The translations under genes were made by a program, and so were the position numbers. DNA of 44,541 bases from CAYVZU01 sp964455935 (GTDB taxonomy: Bacteria > Fibrobacterota > CAYVZU01), in the NCBI GenBank assembly GCA_964455935.1, contig CAYVZU010000015.1, positions 1 to 44,541 on the forward strand, given 5' to 3'. This document shows positions 1 to 7,455 of this stretch, one piece after another. The notes below the pieces were generated by a model. The model was not told the DNA's origin. It saw only the letters and a list, made by a program, of their open reading frames with translations, and searched no databases. The first letter of the stretch is position 1; the number at the start of each line of letters is the position of its first letter.

Positions 1-1
1 T

Positions 2-208
2 AAATCTACCGCGCTGAGGCCGAGACTAAAAGACGCTGATGACCGAAGGCTTACAATAATGCGGATATTTTGCGGGATGCTTTGCTTGGGACGGTTGGGT
101 CAGCCACAAGACATTTCGAATGCCTATTACTCCCTGGCATAGGACGAGGCCAGCTTCATCACCGGGGCTGTTTTGCGCGTCGATGGCGGGATCCGCATGG
201 GCACGTAG
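2..208 (+). pseudogene. C-terminal remnant of an SDR-family dehydrogenase
   Basis: Frame 2 is open from the window edge to a TAG at 140-142, and the same frame continues to a second TAG at 206-208. On either side of the first stop it reads LGRLGQPQDISNAYYSLA and then DEASFITGAVLRVDGGIRMG. Joined, these match the C-terminal signature of classical short-chain dehydrogenases (LGRxGxPEDIA...LASDEASFITGxxLxVDGG). The family normally has Ser where the stop lies, so a single TCG to TAG change would explain it. The N-terminal part lies outside the window and the 30 or so residues before LGRLG do not look conserved. This is either a decayed gene or a base error; the substrate cannot be inferred. Confidence 0.7.
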
Positions 209-221
209 GTGGCCCTTAGCC

Positions 222-240
222 TCCCCCGCCGGGGATTTTT
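222..240 (+). terminator. Rho-independent terminator after the SDR remnant
   Basis: TCCCC pairs with GGGGA around a CGCC loop and is followed directly by TTTTT at 236-240. It lies 14 nt after the last stop of the SDR remnant, as expected for the end of that transcript. Confidence 0.6.
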
Positions 241-275
241 AAACACCGAATCAGGACTTTCCGAGAGCGAAGCCA

Positions 276-331
276 AAACTCCGTGAAAAATCCCTGTGCG
301 AAAGTATATAATATGGGGAGTCTATCCTGCC
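276..331 (+). repeat. Duplicate of the tRNA-Leu promoter region (copy 1)
   Basis: This 56-nt stretch closely matches 4493-4549, the segment just before the intact tRNA-Leu. Both share AAACTCCGTGAAAA, AAAGTATATAAT and AGTCTATCCTGCC. The -35-like GTGAAA (283-288) and -10 TATAAT (307-312) are 18 nt apart, the same spacing as in the intact copy. Sequence further upstream is not shared, so the duplication begins here. Confidence 0.75.
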
Positions 332-399
332 TCGGCCAATGGCGAGCAAGCTCCATGGTCCGCAGGATATGGCTATTTGAAACAGGCAATTTATTTGCC
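332..399 (+). other. 68-nt insertion between duplicated promoter and duplicated tRNA start
   Basis: In the intact locus the promoter copy runs straight into the tRNA (CTATCCTGCCGGAG). Here the two are separated by 68 nt bounded by GCC at 329-331 and GCC at 397-399, as if a short segment had been inserted with a 3-bp direct flank. No coding potential or clear terminal repeats were seen inside. Confidence 0.5.
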
Positions 400-470
400 G
401 GAGTGGTGAAACTGGTAGATCGGTATGGTCCTGTAAAAATCCACACGCATATCTCTTTAATTCCAAAAGG
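397..470 (+). pseudogene. Degenerate tRNA-Leu copy
   Basis: Positions 397-419 are identical to the first 23 nt of the intact tRNA-Leu at 4547 (acceptor strand and D arm, GCCGGAGTGGTG...). After that only islands survive, such as AAAATCC where the anticodon stem should be and TTTAATTCC where the T loop should be. The anticodon stem, T stem and 3' acceptor strand no longer pair, so it cannot fold as a tRNA. The right edge is approximate. Confidence 0.7.
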
Positions 471-649
471 TTAGAGCCCACCCTTGTGCTTTGTTGGAGT
501 TGATAACTTTAGGAATTTGGGCTTGGCCGGAAGGCGTTTAGGCGTTTCAGCCGCCGTGGTGTAATTATCGCCGATCTTAACTGCACCCGTAAGTGCTTGA
601 TTAAAGAAGATCGGTTTTCAAACTGTCGAAGATGTGTCAAAGACCCGTT

Positions 650-3523
650 TTATTTAAGGTACCAAACATCATTCGCAGGTGGGCCAGAATCTTCCGGTTG
701 CCCCCCGATAATAAACAGTCTGTTGCTCAACACTACTGCAGTGGATGCATATCTTTTCGAAAAACCGGCTGCATTCGTTGCATTTAGCCAATCCGCGCCA
801 TTGCTGGAATACCAAACATCGCTATAGAAGACGTTCAAATTATTAGTATACCCAACACCTGCAATTACCCACATTTTACCATCGTAGACTGCTGAGGCAT
901 GCATATATCGTGGCGCAAATGGCGCTGAGCAGGCCGCCGCCCAAGTGATACCATCGCTTGAATACCAAACGTCATTGAACGACTCGTTATCATCACCGCC
1001 GATTACCCACATTTTACCATCAAAAACTATTGAGCTGTGCCCCCCTCTGCCAAGAAATCCGGCAGAATTTGTGGCTTGCGTCCAAGTAACCCCATCAATT
1101 GAATACCAAACGTCATTTTTTCGCCAATGGTTGTTGTCGATCCCACCAATTACCCACATCTTGTCATCGAATACTACTGAAGAATGCATACTTCGTTCCG
1201 AAAAAGCGGCGGCCCCGGTGACCTGTACCCAGTTAATGCCATCATCTGAGTTCCACACATCATTATAGTTATGTGTTCCGTCAGAACCACCGATGACCCA
1301 TATTTTATTGCTAAACACCAGGCAGGTGTGACAAAACCTTCGCGGGAAAGTCGTAGATGAAATGCTACTCTGTACCCAATTTACCCCATCACCAGCATGC
1401 CATACTTCTCCAACGGCACCAACCCCGCCTATTACCCATATTTCATTGTTAAAGACTGTACTTGTGTTTTCTCTTCTGGGAGAAAACGGAATATTTGTCA
1501 CTGGTTTGAATACCCCAATCATGATGGTAACGGTATCCAAAGAAGTCGCACCATCATCGTCAGTCACTCGAAGAATGCATCTGAAGGGATAAAACAGACT
1601 ATCCGGTCCGGTGACATCTGTATCTCCTGTTGAAGACTGCGTAAACAAACCCTTGCCCCCGATATCCCATTCATATTTCGTTATTCTGCCATAGGTATCA
1701 GTGCTATTGCTCCCCATCAAATGTATAGTATCTCCTCTGCTTATTCCTTCATCATTGCCCGCGCTTGCTGTGGGTGGGTCCAACAAAACATGTAGAATTA
1801 TTGAATCATTCGTAGTATTTCCGTCATTGTCCATTGCCTGGACGACAAGATTGCAACTGCCTGGCATTGCAGAAGCCTTGTACCTACCGGTCCCCGCCCT
1901 GGTTGCGCTGTCTTCGAAAACGCCATCCCCGTTGTTGTCTATCCTGAACTTTACGATTTGGCCGTAAACGTCAGTTCCACAAAAATGGACATTGAAAGTG
2001 TCGTTGATGCTCACCGTAGTATCTGGCCCTGCGTTAACCGCAGGCGGATCGAGAACAACCCGGATCACCACCTTCTCTTGGTTTTGCTTTCCAAAGCTGT
2101 CCGCTGCCGCCACTTTTACCGTGCATACCATGGCGACTGCAGGAAATTTGTGCGAAGCCCATCCGGTTGAAGTGGTGTCGTATTGGTTACTGCTGCCATC
2201 CCCAAAATCCCAGTAGTACTTTGGGGCCACGCCGTTGGAATCAGAGGCATTCACGGCGAAAGTCACAACGTCGTTGATGCTTATGGTGGTGTCCTTCAAG
2301 CCGGTGATGATCGGGGTATCGTTTGTGACCACGACCGTCTTGCTTGCAGTACTGATGTTTCCATCATCATCTGTGACTTCGAGTTGTATTGTTGCTGTTG
2401 TCTCCGCCAGGATCTTGTAGGTGAAAGAGGCGCCCGTGGAATCGAGGTCGCCTGCTGCCAGATTCGAGCCCCAGCGGTATTTCTCAATGCTGCCGAACCG
2501 TTGGGAAACCTGAGCCGTAAACGTGGTATTTGTGTTGATCTGTATGGCGGTTGGTCCGGAGATGCCCACCACGGGCGAATCGGCCACCACAGCAAACATC
2601 AGGGTGTCGCGCACAACATTCGCATCGTTGTCGGTGATCCGGAATACGCATTTGATATCGGCTGGCATATTAGGAGCAACGAAGGATGTGTCCCTGGTCT
2701 CGGTTTCAACAAAGTGTCCCGTGTTGCCAATATCCCATTCCATTTTCACAATTCTTCCAAGCGTGTCTTTGCCCGTACCGTGCAGGCGTAGGGTGTCGTT
2801 GACCGAGACCGTATCATTTTCGCCGGCGTTTGCTGTCGGGACTCCGGTTATTGCACTGCTGTAAAGGATGATCGTGTCCAAGTCGGTGGTGGTGCCAGGA
2901 AGAACGGTTACCGTTATGATCTTCACGAAGTAATTGGGGTCCGTAGGATTGAAGTAGATCTGATATGTACCTTTCGGCACTTTGGGAAAGCTGAAACTAC
3001 CCCCAATATTCGGCATGAGAATGAAACCCGTGCCGGGCATGTAGGCAGTCAGCCGAATTTGGTTCGTATCATTCAAACCGGGCATGAATGTTACGCCCTC
3101 TATTTTCCCCGGTTCCTTTACGGTATCGGTGGGCACGGTCACCCCGTTAGTATCTTCGACAATAACACTGTCTATGAAAGCGGCTTTGTTGTCAGGTGTT
3201 TCGGCAATCAGGTTGTATACGCCGGAATCAGGTAATGGGATTTCATATTCGCCTTTTGAATTGGTCATCGCCGTATCCGATGGAGTGCTTTGAAGTATGC
3301 CCGTTGCTGCGACTTTTGCCAAAGATGGAATGTAGCCTGTGCTATACAACTTCACCGCAGCACCGGCGGCCGGACTGCCATCAGGGTTAACGAGTTTACC
3401 AACAACCATTCCGTTGCCTTCACCGGAGCTGTTGCCGTCAGCCAATTTGTCCGCATTGCTACAGGTTAGTAGGATGACGCAAATCCCCGCCAGGACCAAT
3501 AACGGTCTTTTGAATTTGTTCAT
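650..3523 (-). CDS. Large secreted lipoprotein with PKD-like and Kelch repeats
   Basis: This is a 957-aa protein with a lipoprotein signal (MNKFKRPLLVL... then LLTC, lipidated Cys21), so it is probably anchored in the outer membrane or exposed outside. Residues about 38-110 look like a carboxypeptidase-regulatory beta-sandwich (NPDGSPAAGAAVKLYS). About 228-670 hold five PKD-like units, each beginning near motifs such as VSVNDTL, ISINDVV and VSINDTF and ending near TDDDG or DNDGN. About 680-957 hold six Kelch-type blades with repeated KMWVIGG and GxxW motifs. The ATG is preceded by AAAAGGAG at good spacing. The gene overlaps the end of the upstream regulator by 4 nt (ATGA), so the two are co-transcribed. 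An adhesive or carbohydrate-binding role is plausible, but no catalytic motif is visible. It is more AT-rich than the core genes to its right. Confidence 0.85.
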   Translation of the reverse strand: MNKFKRPLLVLAGICVILLTCSNADKLADGNSSGEGNGMVVGKLVNPDGSPAAGAAVKLYSTGYIPSLAKVAATGILQSTPSDTAMTNSKGEYEIPLPDSGVYNLIAETPDNKAAFIDSVIVEDTNGVTVPTDTVKEPGKIEGVTFMPGLNDTNQIRLTAYMPGTGFILMPNIGGSFSFPKVPKGTYQIYFNPTDPNYFVKIITVTVLPGTTTDLDTIILYSSAITGVPTANAGENDTVSVNDTLRLHGTGKDTLGRIVKMEWDIGNTGHFVETETRDTSFVAPNMPADIKCVFRITDNDANVVRDTLMFAVVADSPVVGISGPTAIQINTNTTFTAQVSQRFGSIEKYRWGSNLAAGDLDSTGASFTYKILAETTATIQLEVTDDDGNISTASKTVVVTNDTPIITGLKDTTISINDVVTFAVNASDSNGVAPKYYWDFGDGSSNQYDTTSTGWASHKFPAVAMVCTVKVAAADSFGKQNQEKVVIRVVLDPPAVNAGPDTTVSINDTFNVHFCGTDVYGQIVKFRIDNNGDGVFEDSATRAGTGRYKASAMPGSCNLVVQAMDNDGNTTNDSIILHVLLDPPTASAGNDEGISRGDTIHLMGSNSTDTYGRITKYEWDIGGKGLFTQSSTGDTDVTGPDSLFYPFRCILRVTDDDGATSLDTVTIMIGVFKPVTNIPFSPRRENTSTVFNNEIWVIGGVGAVGEVWHAGDGVNWVQSSISSTTFPRRFCHTCLVFSNKIWVIGGSDGTHNYNDVWNSDDGINWVQVTGAAAFSERSMHSSVVFDDKMWVIGGIDNNHWRKNDVWYSIDGVTWTQATNSAGFLGRGGHSSIVFDGKMWVIGGDDNESFNDVWYSSDGITWAAACSAPFAPRYMHASAVYDGKMWVIAGVGYTNNLNVFYSDVWYSSNGADWLNATNAAGFSKRYASTAVVLSNRLFIIGGQPEDSGPPANDVWYLK

Positions 3524-4365
3524 TTCCGGCTCCTTTTAACCTTATTGTCGGCAAGTGGGAATAGCTGAAGATTCAACCTGTAAACGCTATTTGCGTTCTT
3601 GTCTTCCTCAGCCATTCTCTGTATTTCCAGGCGAAATTGTGTGATCTTTTCAGCGATTTGTTCGTAGGTCTTGCGGGAAATACCAAGAGTTGCCCCCTGG
3701 ACATTTCTTTGATCTTTTGGCAGTTCGGAAATGGCTTCAAAAGCGAGGCTTGCCACCTTAAGGTGAAAATTCTGCAAGGCCAGGCTTTCCACTTCCTTTT
3801 CCGTAGAAATGGTCCTGTTAATTACCTGGTAATTTCCATTTTTCTTCTGGATTAGCCCGAGCTTTTCCAACAATTGAACGGACTTTTTCGCCTGCCCCGG
3901 CGTAATTCTATGCCTTACCTTCTTTGCAAGCCCTTGGTAATCCCCCGTAAAGCCGTGAATCCCAATAAGGGAGCGAACTACGCTGTTATGCACGTTCGAG
4001 AAATACTCGAATTGATCTCTTCTGATTATTTGCGGCTGCCACGGCTCCTTGCCGCTCGTCCTTATAGCAGACATTTCTTCGTGAAACTGGTTCCGGTCTT
4101 TTAGTTTGGTGGCCTGATTGAAGCACACAAGGTAGACAAAATACTGTGTCTCGTGTTTGTTAAGCCCCATTGCCTTGGCCAGATGGGCGGCATTTTCCTT
4201 GGACAGGTTTTTCTTTCCTTGGATGACGTTGTGCAAAAAACCTTTGTTCTTGAAACCTGCTTTCTGGCTGAATATCTGAAAGGAAAAACGGCGGTTTCTG
4301 GACTTCACATCCTCATAGTACCCCTTCAAAAAGAGGCGATAGTCGGTGTACTCGAATACCTTCAC
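3520..4365 (-). CDS. TIGR02147-family protein, probable HTH regulator
   Basis: The protein is about 281 aa. Its N-terminal half carries the hallmarks of the TIGR02147 family: EYTDYRLFLKGYY, FSFQIFSQKAGFKNKGFLHN, VIQGKKNLS and the NQA motif after YFVYLVCF. This family was described chiefly from Fibrobacter, where it occurs in many copies; its exact role is not established but the 30-80 region resembles a helix-turn-helix. I chose the GTG at 4365 rather than the TTG at 4377, because AGGA lies 5 nt before the GTG and nothing suitable precedes the TTG. It heads a two-gene unit with the lipoprotein, which it may control. A perfect palindrome lies 28 nt upstream. Family assignment is firm; function is inference. 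Confidence 0.8.
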   Translation of the reverse strand: MKVFEYTDYRLFLKGYYEDVKSRNRRFSFQIFSQKAGFKNKGFLHNVIQGKKNLSKENAAHLAKAMGLNKHETQYFVYLVCFNQATKLKDRNQFHEEMSAIRTSGKEPWQPQIIRRDQFEYFSNVHNSVVRSLIGIHGFTGDYQGLAKKVRHRITPGQAKKSVQLLEKLGLIQKKNGNYQVINRTISTEKEVESLALQNFHLKVASLAFEAISELPKDQRNVQGATLGISRKTYEQIAEKITQFRLEIQRMAEEDKNANSVYRLNLQLFPLADNKVKRSRK

Positions 4366-4392
4366 AGCATTCCTCAATTTTGAAGCCTATAC

Positions 4393-4406
4393 TTACTATA
4401 TAGTAA
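4393..4406. promoter_or_regulatory. 14-nt perfect palindrome before the TIGR02147 operon
   Basis: TTACTATATAGTAA is self-complementary and lies 28 nt upstream of the chosen start of the minus-strand regulator. It contains TATAGT, which could serve as a -10 box on the minus strand. It could be an operator for autoregulation. AT-rich palindromes of this length also arise by chance, so confidence is limited. Confidence 0.4.
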
Positions 4407-4499
4407 ACTAAACTACTATGAATCGAAATGCAAATCTAATATTTTTTTGTTATTTCTGGGAAACGATACGGTGCTGGCAGAGAACGGGAAATAAACTCC

Positions 4500-4529
4500 G
4501 TGAAAATTCCCGGTGCAAAAGTATATAAT
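4500..4529 (+). promoter_or_regulatory. Sigma-70-type promoter of tRNA-Leu
   Basis: GTGAAA at 4500-4505 (4 of 6 to TTGACA) and a perfect TATAAT at 4524-4529 are 18 nt apart, ending 17 nt before the mature tRNA. The same arrangement is duplicated at 283-312, where it fronts the degenerate copy. Confidence 0.65.
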
Positions 4530-4546
4530 TAGATGCAGTCTATCCT

Positions 4547-4630
4547 GCCGGAGTGGTGAAACTGGTAGACGCGCCGGACTCAAAATCCGGTGGTAGCAAT
4601 ACCATGTCGGTTCAATTCCGACCTCCGGCA
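4547..4630 (+). tRNA. tRNA-Leu (anticodon CAA)
   Basis: The 84-nt cloverleaf has acceptor stem GCCGGAG (4547-4553) pairing with CTCCGGC (4623-4629) and discriminator A4630. The anticodon stem CCGGA/TCCGG encloses loop CTCAAAA, giving anticodon CAA. A long variable arm (GTGGTAGCAATACCAT) marks it as class II, as expected for leucine. The T arm GTCGG-TTCAATT-CCGAC is intact. CCA is not encoded. Confidence 0.95.
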
Positions 4631-5077
4631 TTATCAAAAACCGCGATTCCAGTCTGGTTTCACTGAAAAATGCAGGGACGATCGCATGGGGAGCTTTCCC
4701 AGAAGTTCCCGGCTTTTCCCGCGTTTTCCCCAAGCGTTTTTCACAATTTCTTCAAAGTGATGTTCTAGCAAGGCCGGCATTGTCCAAAAGGCATTTCCCA
4801 TGAGGAGAATGCCCTTTTTCTTTCTCCAGAATCGCGCGCAAGTGGAGCATCTTAGAATCTCCTTTAAAATCAATAATATATAACAAGGGGAATTCGAACC
4901 AGAGAATGGATACTTAAGCATAATCGCCTGTTGCAGTATCGGGCGCTATTCGGGGCCAGTGTGAGGGCGGAGTTTGCTTATTTTTTCCAAGGTGAAGCGG
5001 TCGCATGCGCGCGAGATCGGGTTCTCACTTCCGCCTGCGAGTGTGGAGTTGCAGCGGTTCGAATCGGCCAACTCGAA
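4631..5077. other. Stretch without a supportable gene
   Basis: A minus-strand frame at 4634-4801 could encode about 55 aa (starting MGNAFWTMPALLEHHF), but no convincing ribosome site precedes it and I recognise no family. GGCATT and AATGCC flank CCCATGAGGAG near 4789, a weak hairpin. The plus-strand frame from TTG 4931 is open but its first 49 codons do not look like protein. I see no RNA gene or terminator here. Confidence 0.4.
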
Positions 5078-5341
5078 ATGAAGGCGCTTGGGTATGTCCT
5101 TCAGCGCAAGTTTCGCGCAGTCCGCACCGGCGATCTGACCGGCACGTTCAAGATCACGGTCAAGCAGGAGAGAGCTTCTTTTCGTCTTACCAAGAAGAAG
5201 CTTATAACACGAGTTCGCCGGGGGCTCTATCTCTTTCCCGTGGGGCTCCCGCGCGGCGGTCAGTGGGCGGCTGGCCAGTTTGAGACCGTTAAAACCTTAA
5301 TGCAGGACAAGGAACCGCGGGATCGCGAGGTGAGGGGATAA
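5078..5341 (+). pseudogene. Truncated AbiEi-like antitoxin N-terminal region
   Basis: The segment beginning MKALGYVLQRKFRAVRTGDL resembles the winged-helix N-terminal domain of AbiEi-type (type IV) antitoxins. Those start with a helix, a 'vfrtgDL' step and then a Leu-rich recognition segment ending in 'RVRRGLYLFP', and RVRRGLYLFP is present here. Family members usually run beyond 180 aa, whereas this frame stops after about 88. No AbiEii nucleotidyltransferase toxin follows. There is no good ribosome site at the ATG. I read it as the surviving front of a decayed antitoxin gene; the family call rests on pattern memory and is moderate. Confidence 0.4.
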
Positions 5342-5348
5342 GCGGGGT

Positions 5349-5672
5349 ATGAAGATTATGGCGTTTTTGGATCTACATAAGGAACCGGAAGCTTTGAAGG
5401 GGTTGCTGCGGAAGATTGATGCCGAGAAGCCGGAGATGGTACTGAACTGCGGGGACTATTCGCTGTTTGGGGAGCGTCACGAGGGAATCTTCGAGGAACT
5501 TTCGCCCCGCGCCAGGCCTGTGCCGCTCCTTGGTCAGTTCTGGCTGGCTCCGAAAGTCTCTTCTTTTCGATCCGACCGAAATATTTTGTCCTCCATAGGG
5601 CAAAGCAGGTCACCGGAACCCCCGCCGCCCCCCCGATTGCGGTGTTTTTTCGAAAAAGCGTATCTTACATGA
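5349..5672 (+). pseudogene. Truncated metallophosphoesterase
   Basis: The frame starts MKIMAFLDLHKEPEALKGLL and continues with MVLNCGDYSLFG. These are the first two metal-binding blocks of calcineurin-like phosphoesterases (DxH as DLH, then GD). The third block, GNHE, should follow the segment ending RPVPLL, but the text changes there to GQFWLAPK and then to low-complexity sequence (SRSPEPPPPPRL). The downstream catalytic histidines are absent, so the product would be inactive. It begins 7 nt after the antitoxin remnant, so the pair may have been one locus that was cut by a rearrangement. Confidence 0.55.
5637..5666 (+). promoter_or_regulatory. Possible promoter of the parAB unit
   Basis: TTGCGG (5637-5642) and TATCTT (5661-5666) are separated by 18 nt and lie 120 nt before parA. 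A CGTATCTT string also occurs just upstream of the MFS gene (near 27160), which weakly supports it as a -10 form used here. Confidence 0.25.
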
Positions 5673-5785
5673 CTGGTATCGGAGACCCCTGAAGCAAAAG
5701 GGCCTTTTTCCGCACGAACTGTCTGACCGCAGACGCCTGCCTCTTCTGAAGCCGATTCGGAAGTTAATGCGTCTGCAGGAGAACC

Positions 5786-6562
5786 ATGGGACGCATTATT
5801 GCTATTGCCAACCAGAAGGGCGGGGTGGGGAAGACCACCACGGCTGTGAACCTGGCTGCGTGTATTTCCGCCACGGAGCGCAAGGTGCTCCTGGTTGATA
5901 TGGATCCGCAGGCCAATGCCACGACCGGCGTGGGAATCGACAAAGCCGAGCTGGACCGGACCGTTTATGACGCTCTTATTCCGGCTGAAGACGAGATCAA
6001 TCTTTCCGAGATCATCCAACCGACCGCGCTTGGGTTCTTGCAGATTCTTCCGGCGTCCCCGGACCTGGCGGGAGCGGAAATCGAGTTGGTCAAGGAGTTG
6101 GCGCGCGAGCGCATGCTCAAGAAGGTGCTCCAAGCGATCCGGGAAAACTACGAATACGTGATCATCGACAGCCCGCCTTCCCTGGGTCTGCTGACCATTA
6201 ATGTTCTGACCGCGGCCGACAGCGTGCTGATTCCCATTCAGTGCGAATATTATGCGCTCGAGGGGCTGGCCGAACTGCTCAACACCATTCGCCGTGTGCA
6301 GCGAAGTCTCAATCCGGGCCTCTCCATCGAAGGCGCCCTGCTGACCATGTATGACGCGCGGCTGAATTTGTCGAAACAGGTCTCCGACGAGGTCCGCAAG
6401 TACTTCTCCGATCGGGTCTTTAAATCCGTGATCTGCCGCAATGTGAAACTGGGTGAAGCGCCCAGTTTTGGCAAACCGATTCTGCTTTATGATATCATGT
6501 CGGTTGGAGCGGAAAATTATCTGAACCTGGCCAAAGAGGTGATTGAAAATGGCAAAAAATAG
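5786..6562 (+). CDS. parA: Chromosome-partitioning ATPase ParA
   Basis: This is a 258-aa ParA/Soj ATPase that drives segregation of the replication-origin region by cycling between ParB-DNA complexes and nucleoid DNA. The deviant Walker A motif KGGVGKTTT lies at about residues 11-19, LLVDMDPQAN is the A' block and VIIDSPPSLG is Walker B. The length is typical of chromosomal ParA, with no N-terminal HTH of the plasmid type. The ATG at 5786 is preceded by CAGGAG. The gene overlaps parB by 14 nt, as is common for this pair. It follows a stretch of gene remnants and marks the return to core chromosome. Confidence 0.96.
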   Translation: MGRIIAIANQKGGVGKTTTAVNLAACISATERKVLLVDMDPQANATTGVGIDKAELDRTVYDALIPAEDEINLSEIIQPTALGFLQILPASPDLAGAEIELVKELARERMLKKVLQAIRENYEYVIIDSPPSLGLLTINVLTAADSVLIPIQCEYYALEGLAELLNTIRRVQRSLNPGLSIEGALLTMYDARLNLSKQVSDEVRKYFSDRVFKSVICRNVKLGEAPSFGKPILLYDIMSVGAENYLNLAKEVIENGKK

Positions 6563-7451
6563 ACTGGTTCTGGGCCGCGGGCTGGACGCCCTTATTCCCG
6601 GCGCGGAAACGCCGGCCGGGTCACCAAGCGGGGCTGCCGAAGTCGAAGTTGGCCTGATCAGTGCCAATCCGTTTCAGCCGCGGCGCGACTTCAGCGAAAC
6701 CGAAATCCGCGAACTGGCCTCTTCCATTCGCGAGAACGGACTGTTGCAGCCAATCGTTCTTCGCAAGAAAGATGATCGGTACGAAATCATCTATGGAGAG
6801 CGAAGGCTTCGCGCTTTTAAGGAACTGGGCCGCGATCGCATCCCGGCCCTGGTCCGCGAGGCCGTTACGGACCTTGAGATGCGCTACATGGCCCTGGTCG
6901 AGAATATCCAGCGCCAGGACCTGAACGTGATTGAAGAGGCGCGCGCGTATGAAAACATCATCGAGGGCGCCGGGATCTCCCATCACGAAATGGCCGAGCG
7001 GGTGGGGAAGAGCCGCGCGGCCGTGACCAACACAATGCGTCTTCTGAAGCTTCCGGTCTCTATTCAAAACGAGCTGACTGCGGGCCGTATCAGCATGGGC
7101 CATGCCAGGGCGCTTCTCTCGATTGACGATGTCGCGCGCATGGAAAGCCTGTGCAGCCGGATCGTGGAGAAGGGCCTCTCGGTCCGCGAGGCCGAGGACG
7201 CGGTGCGGGCCGAAACCGGAACTGTACCCCCTGAATCGGCGACCGACCGCAAGACCAAAACCGCAAAGTCCGCGACGCCCGCCCTGGCCGACCCGAATAT
7301 CGAGCAGATCCGGGAAGATCTGCAATACCGCTTGGGGACCCAGGTCAGCATTCATGACCGGCAGGGGGAGGGGCGGATCGAAATCGGGTTCTATTCCTAT
7401 GACGACCTGAACCGCATCTACCGACTTCTGAGTTCCGGAAAGGCCTCCTGA
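6549..7451 (+). CDS. parB: Chromosome-partitioning protein ParB
   Basis: This is a 300-aa ParB/Spo0J CTPase and centromere-binding protein. It starts MAKNRLVLGRGLDALI, the usual short leader that stimulates ParA. The N-terminal domain holds NPFQPRRDF and the CTP-binding GERRLRA motif at about residue 80. The HTH region reads SHHEMAERVGKSRAAVTNTM, followed by RLLKLP and GHARALL. The C-terminal dimer domain follows a variable linker. I chose ATG 6549 over TTG 6543 because GAGG sits about 10 nt ahead of it. No parS palindrome was seen in the window, so its binding sites must lie elsewhere. Confidence 0.96.
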   Translation: MAKNRLVLGRGLDALIPGAETPAGSPSGAAEVEVGLISANPFQPRRDFSETEIRELASSIRENGLLQPIVLRKKDDRYEIIYGERRLRAFKELGRDRIPALVREAVTDLEMRYMALVENIQRQDLNVIEEARAYENIIEGAGISHHEMAERVGKSRAAVTNTMRLLKLPVSIQNELTAGRISMGHARALLSIDDVARMESLCSRIVEKGLSVREAEDAVRAETGTVPPESATDRKTKTAKSATPALADPNIEQIREDLQYRLGTQVSIHDRQGEGRIEIGFYSYDDLNRIYRLLSSGKAS

Positions 7452-7455
7452 TCCC

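Noticed and set aside
4651..4672. Possible parS site (TGGTTTCACTGAAA)
   Set aside because: It matches only part of TGTTTCACGTGAAACA and loses the symmetry; not enough to call a ParB site.
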